Shown piece by piece: positions 11,093-22,511 of a stretch of DNA of 64,000 bases. The stretch covers positions 121,310,501 to 121,374,500 of the forward strand of contig CM059584.1 of assembly GCA_030407085.1 (NCBI GenBank), written 5' to 3'. The position numbers and the translations under genes are program-made. This DNA comes from Trichopria drosophilae (lineage: Eukaryota > Arthropoda > Insecta > Hymenoptera > Diapriidae). The notes beneath the pieces were generated by a model that saw nothing but the letters and a program-made list of their open reading frames with translations, was not told the DNA's origin and made no database searches. Within the stretch, counting starts at the first letter, position 1; each line of letters starts with the position of its first letter.

Positions 11093-14000
11093 CTGAAAAG
11101 TAAAGATAACATCTAGGTTAGCTAAAAATGTGTTATAATTTTTTTATCGTTTGGAACAGTAAACATATAATATCTCTTAATTCCTATTAGAGCAAGAAAC
11201 ATTCATGTTTTATTTTAATTTAGTATGTAATTTTTAAGTACAAGGATGATTCGTTAAGGATTATAGGAAAAACCATCCACTATTCTGTGATTCATAATTG
11301 TGTCAATAACGTAAAGGAGTATATTTTATCTTGAAAATTGTTAGTGTTGAAGGCTATCCTATACGTAGAATTATTTTTCAACATGCTTCTTTATACGCTT
11401 TTCGCCATTTTTGAAATCATTATTTTTTACATGAAAAAACAAAGTAAAAATAACCCATATTTTGTAAAAAATGTAAATATAAAGCCATTGCAATGAGAGG
11501 TGCACATAAAAAATCCGATAAATCGCAAAACACACACTTAAAAAACTAGAAATTTAATAAATCATATATTCAAAACCTAGACATTTCAGAATGTTTATCT
11601 AGTTCTTAATAAAAATGTAAACCCTGTTTCAAACAGTTTTTCTTTTAACGTCATGAAATGTATGTCCAATTAGAAGCAGAGATAACTTCGTTTAAATGGT
11701 AATTTTTATAATAATGATAAAGGTTGGGATTTTACAAAAATTAGTGATGTATTTTTTTATGATAGTCAAGTTAAACACATTTGAATAAACATTTCTTAAT
11801 TTTATTGCACCCAAAGATAAACTTTGATGTAACAATGTAACTAAAAATCTGGTTTTGAGGTAATAGAATGTTGCCTAATGATGAACAAAGATAAAATTGC
11901 AAACTAATACGTTTAAAATTTTATCTAATTCATTATTTCCATTTTGAGCAATTATTTTTACTGTTATGAACTATATAGAATCATTATTCGCAACCAGCTT
12001 TATAGTAATTTCAGCCGGCTTCCTCAGTTTTGTACTCAGTACAAACGTTTCAAACCACGCAATTCAATTTTGAAACGTCAATTAGGTGACATTTCCTGTG
12101 GAAAAAAATAGGATTAAAGTTCACAATGAGAAATTTTGTGATTATTTTGTTTATAGGAACGGATACAAAAATTTACGGTCAAGACTTTCACGGTTCGGAA
12201 ATCCATAAAGAAACGAATTTCACGTTAAAGTATCGCATGTTGCACGGCAGAAAGATATAAAATGCCAATGGCGTTGATAACGTTGGGAAAAATGGAGGTG
12301 ATGTGCAATCAGGCCACGGTACGCCGTAGAATTTTACGACCACAATGGTATCCTTATCACCCAGTTGGACCACATTTCCGGTATTAAAGTGATTGATTTG
12401 TTTATCAAAATATGAACACATATGTATGTAATATGTATGTTACAAAAGGAAATAGACTAAGACGTTTTTACATTTTTTTTTTTTGTTAATTGCTCTAGAT
12501 GGGAACAATGAAAGGCACATATTATTAAAAAATTGGAAGGATATCAGAAAAATATTCTACGTCGATTGTGAAAGGTGAAAATTGGTTGCTTTGCTTAATT
12601 GTTATTCTATTCTATAATACAAAAAATGAATATTATTGGTTAAATGGTTTTGGAATTTCCTGTTAAATAGTTGCAACATCGTTAGTATGTAATTAAACTT
12701 TACTGTGGTTTTCTGATTTGAAAATACGAGTCCTAGAGCAATGAAGGATTTACATTATATAACATTTATTGAAATATTATTTCGTTGTTTGTTATTATTG
12801 GAAAAAAATTACAGGTTGGTAACAAATAAAAGTTATGGTAATAATCGTTGTAGTCGAATTTCATTAAAGAATAGTTTCTAATATCGTAAGGTATACGGTA
12901 TCGTAGAGCTCGATAATTTTCGCCCGAAGATTTCACTGCAGGGCGCAAAAACGAGTTCTACGCCCGGAGTGCTAAAAAATAATTTTAAATTCATTGTTTC
13001 TTATGTGTTGAAAAATGCTACCAGCGAAACTTGTTAAAAATTCTTTAACTAATTTCCTAATGATATTTATTACCGCTGACCGAAAATTTATAATATTACT
13101 ATAAGAAATTAATCTTTTATGGTGCAAAACCCGTCAATAATTTTTATTTTTTATTAATATCCAGCCACAAAATTATATGTCGAAGTTCCCTTGTGCTGAA
13201 CGTCCAAATGGTCATTTTCTGTTTTATTTTTAAAAAACTTAGAAGTTTTTAGTCATTTGATACTCAAATCAGTTACTATTAAAGGGCAATGCAGAAAGTA
13301 CAAATGTTATTGCCTTATTTCGTAATAAACATTGGCAATTTGTTTACTTCTTATTATTACTTTCTTTACTTGTACAAAATTACCAATTAATTATATTTTT
13401 ACTCGGTTTAAGATATTTATGCCAATAATATTATGCTTAGAACAAGTTTAAGAATAATTGCTTATTAACTAAGAACATTCAACAAAGTATTTAAAAAGTT
13501 TCTATTGGTTGACGTTGTTTAGTAATAATTACTAGACACAAATAGAAATTGAATTGTTTAATAAATAAATCTTAAACTCAACAAATGGTTGGTAATGACT
13601 GTAGAAACTACCTCAAATAGTTTTTAGTAGTCCTTACAAGTCTCTCAGTATACCATTGCTTAATATATCACCGATTTAGTTAAGCGGCAACGCATAAACC
13701 TTAGTATTATATATGGGCGTACCAATACTCTATCGGCTTGTGATTGCCTAATGAGCTGAACAGAACTGTAATTCGATTTGGCACGAAGTACGTAATTTAT
13801 ACGTGGTATTGAGGTTAAACAGGGGATGTAATGTACGATAGATATCGAGATAGATGTAGTTTCTTGGCTATGATTATATACAATATTGTCAATCTCAGAG
13901 GCTCGAATGCCGCAAGTCAACAATTTCGGTATTTACCTACAATCCTAATTTTTTAAATATGAAATTTTCAGCATTATGCCCAGAAATCATGGATAACGAA

Positions 14001-15160
14001 ATTTAGAAATTTCTTTTACTAATGTGATTTTGCAAATAGAATGATGTTGATGATATAGTTTTTCGTCACATATAGCTTGCGTTTTTTAATATTATCTAGA
14101 TTTTTTTACTATAATCTAAAAATTTGTTGGATACTTTATATACAGTCCCTGTTCATTTTTTAAAGTTTTGGAGTAGACGTTTATTAAGGGTAACTATCAT
14201 TAAGAAAAATATATTTAAGAGTATAACGTTCATGAGTTTTAATAAGAGTATAATCGTCATCAACATCGCCATCGTTGGTGTTATTATTGTTGTTCTCATT
14301 TTCATCAATTATTTCGCCAGTTTATATGCTCAGCACCTAAACTTTTACATAAACAGGCTCATATTATATATGTGTCAAACATCAATTAGTCAAAGTCAAA
14401 GCCGTTACGTAATTAAGATATATTTAATGTCAGCTGATATCTACGTATAATGAGTTAATTATCCATATTAATTCAATAAACAAAGACATTTTCTGGACGT
14501 TTAATAACATTCAAAATGTACCACAATCCGTAAATTCGTAATATTTTAATAGCTTCGTTACACGCTTATTACATCGTTTGAAACACGCATGCATTTCCGT
14601 AACTTCGATAGACATTTTCACTAGTGCTAACCCAGTGCTGAATTCGCCACTGAAATTCAAGAACATACTTCGCCATTTATACTCAAGTAAGCAGGGTGCA
14701 TCTTAATTAAAACTAGCTCCCGCGTTTCATTCGTTTTTTGCCATATAAATTGGCCGTAACGAACAAATATAACATTCGTAATTTACGTGGAAAACTCTTG
14801 TTTATCTCCTTCATTGTCGAGGAGACGGCTTTCGAAAGCTCATCTTCCTCCGTCAATTTTAACTGGGATTCTAACTATTACGAGTAATTGAGAATAAGTC
14901 CATTCAGGTACTAAACTCTCAAAACCACTCTGTGCCGAATGTATGTAAGTGCATATTACACTGGACGAATTCCAGAATATCCGCTATTTCCTATGTCAAA
15001 ACTTGGCAAATGATATTCCTTTTCAAGAGATATTATGAATTACCTAAGTTTCGTTTGAACGTTGTTATTCTGAATGATCTCATACAAATTTAAGCAAAGT
15101 TACACTTTTTGTGTTTTGCAGCAGATTGATCAATTATCATTGGAAAACTCCAGAGTAGAA
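11093..15160. other. No recognisable gene
   Basis: AT-rich sequence upstream of the tetraspanin TM3 exon, probably intron of the same gene. Modest GC islands near 12180-12400 and 14600-14960 were translated in the plausible frames and gave nothing that could be assigned. No inverted or tandem structure stood out. Confidence 0.45.
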
Positions 15161-15164
15161 ATTT

Positions 15165-15365
15165 TGATACGGCCCTGATCAGGTCCTTTTTAGGCTGCGT
15201 GGATATATTTCGGGCCCTTATCAGACTGTGCTATCAGGGCTTGATCAAGAATCTAACGATTTTATTGGTCTGCCCGTATTAGACATTCTGATGTCCGGTC
15301 CTGATAAGGGCTTGATCAAGACATTAGAAGGGCCTGATGAGGTAACTCTATAGTTAGATTTCTGT
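15165..15365. repeat. Cluster of TGATCAGGGC-type palindromic motifs
   Basis: Within 200 bp the words CCCTGATCAGG, CCCTTATCAG, ATCAGGGCTTGATCAAGA, GATAAGGGCTTGATCAAGA and GGGCCTGATGAGG recur. The CAGGGC/AAGGGCTTGATCAAGA unit is present twice, about 80 bp apart. The clustering is well above what this AT-rich context would give. Function unknown; it could be the core of a decayed MITE or a binding-site cluster. Confidence 0.45.
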
Positions 15366-15799
15366 TCGGGAGGGTTATATCAACTTTGAATAAAGACTGT
15401 AATAGTAGAGTGCACTGTTAAAAATGTCATGAAATATAATGTTAGGTAATTTTTTTGGTATTTTTATTTCAAATTTTACTTCAGTATAAATGACGAGGTA
15501 TGTTCTTGATTTCCATTGGCGAATTCAACAAACGGTAATCACTAAGAGAAATCTATCCAGGTTACGAAAAGGCGTGCTTGTTTCAAAAGACGTAATAATA
15601 TCTAGAGTTTAATAATATCTGGATTGTGTTTTAATGGCTCCAAAAAGTAATATGACGTATGTTAAATAAAAAATTTCGTGTGTTTTAAACAATAAAGTTG
15701 TGGGTTCTATGTCAAACCACAACCAAAAGTACACAAAATCTGTGACCTTCAACTAGACATTTGTTTGTTTCGTATCGAATCAAGCTAACCTTTTCAAAA

Positions 15800-16510
15800 C
15801 GCATCTAGAATACAGCACATACCTCTTAAAGAGGTCGTCCGGAGCTCAGTTCAAAGATATCTCCAAAAAGACCTCCTGAAGAGGTCTTAATTATGATAAT
15901 CTATAAAACGAGCTCTTAAAGATGTCTTACTTAGGACTTCTTAAAATCGTAATCTCGAAGAGGTCTTGTGTTTCAGGTCTTAAATCTACTTCGTTTTGGA
16001 CCATCTCTCTTTTAGTAAAGGGATTCCCATTGTTGAGGTCTGTGTTCGACACTAGGTGACGATTGAATCCAAAAACGAGATCGACATTTTCTTCATATGT
16101 AGACCGATAGATTATAAGCTGCCCTGACCAAGTAAGTGCCTTCACGATATTAGGCACTGTTATCATAGGTTTTTATTATTATTGTATGATCCCATTCTAT
16201 GTAATCACCATTTAATACAAACGCTAAAAAAGAACTCAGGTAAAGAGTATATAAATTAATAATTAAGGCCCAAAATTACAATCTATCATTTTCAGAAATT
16301 TGCTTTTCATTTATATTATTTATTTTATATGTCAAAGCTCTCAAATAAGAGCTCTTTTCTAAGACCTTATATTTGATAGTTATTATAGAGCTCTTAAAAT
16401 CGACGCATAAGTCTTCTTAAAGATTACTTTAAGAGCTCTTTCTGATAAGTATTTAAGACATCTTATAATTGTTAAGACTTCTGAAAGAACGCTTTAAGCC
16501 GTCTTTTTGC
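15800..16510. repeat. Cluster of AAGAGCTCTT / AAGAGGTCTT palindromic words
   Basis: The self-complementary word AAGAGCTCTT and close variants (CTCTTAAAGAG, GAAGAGGTCTT, TAGAGCTCTTAAAA, TTAAGAGCTCTTT) recur about ten times in two sub-clusters (15820-15980 and 16335-16510). The sub-clusters are separated by about 350 bp of ordinary sequence. No coding signal covers the clusters. Possibly two inverted ends of a decayed element. Confidence 0.45.
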
Positions 16511-19500
16511 TGTTTGAATTAGTCATTTGTTATGTTTTCGTTAATAAATATTATTAATAATTTAATTAATTCCCCATATTTCATTTTGGATGTTCTTACC
16601 TAATTTATTAGATATAATATGATGGCTTGTCAGTTTGGCACCAATAAATGAAATCATGATATTCGATACCAATCTGATTTTTCGTGTTCGTTTCATTGAT
16701 GGACTAGGTAGATTTGCAGACTGACTGGACTTGATATGATGTTGTTTTTTGTCGTAAATTATATGGCAACGTTCGAAAGTTGTAATTAATTGAGCGACCA
16801 GTCTTCTGGGTGGAGACCACCCACAGATTAGTCGAAAGCCGATACTGATTGGAAATTATTGTAAGCACTCGTACGTGCTCCTCGCGTGCTTTTAATTTTA
16901 TATACTGCAGTATTACATATCTTTGGAGTCCGTTTAACATTTGCTAATGATGCACACTCATGCAAATCTCATATCTCGGCATGAGTAACATTATGTAAAT
17001 TAATGAACGAGATAAATCGACGTATGATTAATTTTAATGTTTATTGAATGCACCATGCTCAAGTTTACGAAAATTGCTTGAAAGGGCATTTAAGAGGTAC
17101 GAAAACTAATTAAGATGTAGGCAGCTGCCAAAATTTACTTCATAGGCAATTCGGACTAAATTGTTTCTTTACTAGTATAAGAATTCTTATAGTTCCTACG
17201 AAACATCTTGAAATTATTAGTGACTATCTAGTTGGGACTCTTAACCAATAAAGATGATTATACTTTTGAAGCAAATGTCAATATAATTCCGCAGAAATGA
17301 GTGCAGATCTAAAGAGATCTGATCGATCTTAGATTATTTACGGAGATCTAACAATGCAGAAGTCAATCTAACGTCAGGTCATGATATTTTATCATATTTT
17401 TAAGTAAACGTCATAAACTATATTTCCATTAATTGATCTGATTTTATCCCTGCAAAGAAATGCTAATGAATATCTTGATTTTATATCACCACGTAATATT
17501 TTTGTGTAAAATACTTTAGTCCGACTATATCCCGACGATTTGGAATTCTATCTAAGTCGAGAAATTTGAGTTGCACAAAATCTTTTCTATATTTAGACCA
17601 AGAAATAACAAAATCCTTAACTGTTATCACGTAATAGTTCTTCTATACTCTGAACAATTTAAGCAATCACTTGAAGTTTTGATAAATTCAGAATAAGATT
17701 ATTCCAGAATGGTAGTAAACCAAGCTTTTGCATAGTTAGATATTACATGACCATTTCCATACTAATTTGATATAAATTCCAGCATAATTTACGTATGTTG
17801 TTCTAAGGGTGAAAAGCTCTTAGAAAATCTGAAATTTCTTCAGATTTTTTAAATAATATTTTAAGAAAATGTTTATTTAAATTCTTTTAAAAATATTAAA
17901 ATAGTTTCTTTGATGAATTCCAAGTATTTTTACTATTTACAATATTTTTAAGGACAAAAATCCTAAGCTACAATACTTGACATTTTTTTCTTCGAGAACC
18001 TTTGATAATAGTTTTTGCCTAATTCATTATTGACTTCCAGCGAAGAAAAATGTGTCTTACTAAATTGGATTATACATATAAATGAATTATAACCCAAACT
18101 TAACCTATTGCAAATTATGAAAGAAAATCAATTTTCCTTCACCCACTCTTTTGTTTGTCATCATAATTTGTTTTTATATGGATAAATTTATGAAATTTGT
18201 GATTTTTATGGGACCTATAGTTGTGTGGACTTTTGCATTATATATTTGTTCCAACAACTTCACAAAGCATCAGTAAATAGAAGTTTCATTTATTGAAATC
18301 CATCATTGAATGCCGTTTTGATATTATTTAAAACTATTGGCAAGTTGTCAAGTCAGTCAATAATAATTTCAAATTGTATTTCAAACTACTAAACATTGAT
18401 GTGTTGGTATAAATAAAAAGTCAGAAAATATTGGGAACATTTTTATCGAAAATGTGTTTTACAAGATTACTAGTATAAGTTTAAAAATGACTTAAAACTG
18501 AGTTAAAATATCGAAGGTAGCTCGAATATTTTTCTACAAATATTATACACTTAGGAAATTATCCACAATTATTAACACATTAGGAACGAATATACCAATA
18601 TCGTAAATATAAAATTTAATAAACACCTATTGCAATTAATTCGTCCTTGCATGAATTTCTTCTGGAATATATACTTTTTAGTACTAACTTCTTATTAAGA
18701 ATAATTATTTTATAGAATGGTTTAATATTATTATTCTTTAATATTTTTTTCAAAAATCTGAATAAAATTGAGAAGAAACTGCTCATAACGATTAAAAAAT
18801 CAAGAACTAATTGGGGCACCGTTGTATGTAATTCATGTTACTAAGTGAAAACTAATGTCACATTTTTAAATCATGTCATCCTAATCTCACAATGAATTGT
18901 GATCAAATTACTCACCACGCCCTTGACGTACTTTGTAATATTATGCATTCTTTATAATCTAATCTATTTCTATTTGTGATCACAATTACATAATTTTCAA
19001 AGCCGTGTAATAAGAGATAAAAATAATAAATCTTCCCGAGCCTTTTACAAATAGGCATTTAAATCGACACATAAACGTTATATTTAAATATTTTTTGATA
19101 ACTTTCATAACCTGATTTTATCGTTCTAAAACATATAATTTGCGGAAATCTGGGCTGTAAATGGAATTTCACCAGACCATCTAAATTAATGGTTTTTGAA
19201 TTCATTTTTGACATCATTTACTAATTTTTAACGAGTGTGATAATTACTATTTAAATGTGAAACGCAGCATATATATTTTTAATTTTAATAGATGTTTATG
19301 TTGTGCATAAAACATTGGTAAAGATTTTAATCTTTACTACTATCGTGCAAGTCTTGAAACTGTCTAGCTGTTACTAATGTTGCACTCTCACGCGAGGTGT
19401 CAATGATATCAGAGTTCTGAAATATATTACGTCGACTTATATTTGTAACACAACATGTTTTCCTTTCGTGACATTAGTGATACTATGTACACAAAGTTTT

Positions 19501-20984
19501 GTTTTATCTTGGTGTTTAAAAACGAGTTGAGTGCATTTATTAATGTGACGATTTATTGCTATTTTACGATTATATACAGGACTTCAACAGGGTACATGTT
19601 AATAATTTATATGCAGTCTTCAATACGATTAATGAAAAAATGGTTATATTGCTACATTATTTTGACTAAAATAGTTAGTATTTGTAACTCGAAACAGCCT
19701 AAACAATGATGGAGGTAAAGTATTTTAATAAAAAGCTCCTAAGCTATTTAATAGATATCTCCACAATACACATCCTAACAATGAGCACATATGACGGTAG
19801 TGAGCAAAGTCAGTCACTTTTGTAGAAAAATTAAATGTCATTCATTTCCCACACGATTTCATATTCCTCTGAAAGTCTGTTTGTATCCTTTAAAAGTATT
19901 TACTTATTTAGATGATTAACTCTATTTTATCTTATTAACAATTCAGTTTCCTCTACTATTAATGACCCACTATCTTGATACATTAAAATATAAATTCTAC
20001 TTCAATAAGGGATATTATTTATTCAAAATTTTAAATGGTATTTCATATTTATTAATATAAAAATGATTGTACAAAATCTCCAACAGCTCTATATACGCAT
20101 TACTTCATCGAGGACACATGATAATCCATGAACAAATTTTCATTAAAAGTTCAGTAAATATCTTTGCATTAAAAATACTCACAATAACTTAAAATTCACG
20201 TAGAAATTCGACATACCTATTGCTAATCAAAACGCAAAAAGAATCAAGCTTAAATATAAAATGTAATATATATGTAAGTAAAATTAATGATGATGGAAAA
20301 CAAAGTTACATGGTTTTTTCATTTTAACGAATGTGAACATATTTGAATATAGTTACTTCTGTAACTTTCAAATTTCTTGCGTGCTAATTATGATATAAAA
20401 CATGCTATAATACTTCGTTACATGTTAAGATACTTCTCTATTTGATTCTAAATTTAAAATTGAAGATAGTTGAATCATATTCAAATTTTAAATATCTACA
20501 CGGAGAAAAAATTCCCAGAATTTTTGTACGGAAATGTCCTGAAAAATTACCATGCTGTCCCATAAACGCAGTGCATGTTGTTGGCAAAGTAAAATTTACA
20601 TTGCTATGCTGAATTTTTCCAAAGCAACATGTAAAATTTCGGATCAAGAGCACAGTAAAAATTCCTGTGCCACAATACAGTAGAAATTCCTGGGTCACAG
20701 AATAGTAAAAAATAAACAGATGGTTATAACCTCATTCTTAACACTGCGCATATATTCGTTTGAAAACGTTTAATTCCGCATTAAAATTTGCTAAATTTCA
20801 TTCCAAAATGGAAACAAATCGAATGCAAACAGAAAATACGTGAACATTTTGCACACGATCTCGTTTATTGGGTATAGATGAAACAAATTGCAAGCCTACA
20901 ATATATAGAGTAATATCAATAGTTCTTAAAATCGTAAAAGCCTTATCGACATTTACTTTCAGCTGACAAGATATCGAGGGCTCT
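16511..20984. other. No recognisable gene
   Basis: AT-rich non-coding DNA. Short ORFs have no family resemblance. A local run of AGATCT palindromes lies at about 17307-17350. At 20502 an ACGGAGAAAAA end begins a roughly 200 bp segment with repeated ATTCCTG and CACAGTA words (to about 20705). It is probably a relative of the MITE at 10406, but its second end was not found. Confidence 0.4.
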
Positions 20985-21330
20985 TACGCAGAATAGCACG
21001 TTTCACTTCTGTTATGTCGTTGAAAACTATTATGTTTGAGTGCTATTCGACGAAGACTAGCATGTTTCGTTAAATCCACGAAAACTATCACATTCCAGAG
21101 TTTACAATCGTCCAGTCGCGAAAAGTAACTTGTTTCATGCCATATAGCGAAAATGAATACGTTTCAACATTTTATCACGAACAGCACACATTTGCCTTTC
21201 TTTTCACGAAAAGTAACATGTTCCACAGTTTAGATGCGTTCACAATCGCGTAAGCGCTAAAAATAACTTATTTCATTTTATATCAGGAAAATGAATATGT
21301 TTCAATATTTCACCACTTTTCACGTTCTTT
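20985..21330 (+). repeat. Diverged tandem repeat, about 140 bp unit
   Basis: Two clear copies start at CGCGAAAAGTAACTTGTTTC (about 21117) and GCGCTAAAAATAACTTATTTC (about 21257). Each is followed by a GAAAATGAATAYGTTTCAAYATTTYA block. A weaker unit precedes them. No coding potential. It is followed immediately by a second, different array towards the 3' end of the endotoxin-like gene. Confidence 0.5.
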
Positions 21331-22170
21331 TATTATTTATTTATGAAAACATATTAATTTGCCGGAAAATAATTAAATTCGAAATCTTGACGAATGTTTG
21401 TCACTTTATTGACTTATTTCAGTCTTTATTACACACGTCTTTTTGATACACGTGTCCGTAAAGTAGTGACTTTACGGACTGATCTCTGCACTTTACGGAC
21501 TAAAAACAGTCGTTAAAGAGCCTACTTTTGCGAACAGTGTATCAAAAAATAGTGTAGTAAAATAGTAGTAAACTAGGTAGTAAAATTTTACGGCCTAGGA
21601 CCGAAAATTACTATTTAAATAGTTCTCATCATAAAATGTACAAAAATATTTAATTCGATTATTGGTGTATGGAACAAATATTATTTTGCCGAAATATAAT
21701 GAAATATTTGAAATTCGTAATTTTCATCTAATTTTTGTAAATTTGTCGTCCTAAAAGATGAGTCAATTTTTAAACTTGTTTAATATTTTTGATTAAAAAT
21801 GTATAACATTATTAGTTAGTCGATTAATGCATGGGAAAAATATTATTTTACCGGAGTATATTAAAATTCGTACTTTTCATCAAATGATTGTTATTTTCTC
21901 GTAATTTTTAAACATTTCTTTGAGCTTTTCAAATATTTCTCAATAGAAATCTGCACAATTATTTAATAAGATGACTGGTGTATGGAAAAAAAATTATTTT
22001 TCCGGACAATATTCAATTTTGTAGTTTTCTGCTGGATTTTGTGTATCTATCGTCTTTTAATTATTTATTTTTTAATATTTCGCATTAAAAACATATAAAT
22101 TTATTTAGTTACATTACTGTTGTATGAAAATAATATTATTTTGCGGGAAAATTAAAATTCGTAGTTTTCA
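21331..22170 (+). repeat. Diverged tandem array, about 140-165 bp unit, 4-5 copies
   Basis: Landmark GGTGTATGG-AA-A-ATTATTTTNCCGG recurs at about 21662, 21825, 21977 and 22118, with a weaker first copy near 21340. Spacings are about 163, 152 and 141 bp. Each landmark is followed by AATTCGTAGTTTTC-like sequence. The array ends about 340 bp from the stop codon of the endotoxin-like gene and is the nearest feature to its 3' end. Confidence 0.6.
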
Positions 22171-22511
22171 AGTCTTCGCTATCCATTCACCATTCACAAA
22201 ATTAGGTTTATAGACTTGAAAAGGATTCTCTTGTCACTTCCTATACACTAAAAAAAATGGAATTATCTTCTCGATTCGATTTTATATTTGCCAATATGAA
22301 ATAATTGAATGCATAAAATGTTGAGAAAATCTTAATATTCTCCAAATGAGACAACTGTTTTATGAGAAAAATCAAGTTGTACCCGTTTTCAGGCGACTAG
22401 CACGGTAATTTTTCAGAAAATTTTTTCCGCGTAATAATACGTAGTATAAATGTAGTAAATATTAATGGCAAATATAATCTGTTATTATGATATACCATCA
22501 GTGTTATTACA

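Noticed and set aside
12184..12421. Minus-strand open frame with a VVVKFYGVPWPDC-like peptide, thought of as a tetraspanin TM1/TM2 exon or a thioredoxin-like domain
   Set aside because: No TM helix pattern, no CxxC, and no matching splice sites or neighbouring exon; likely chance.
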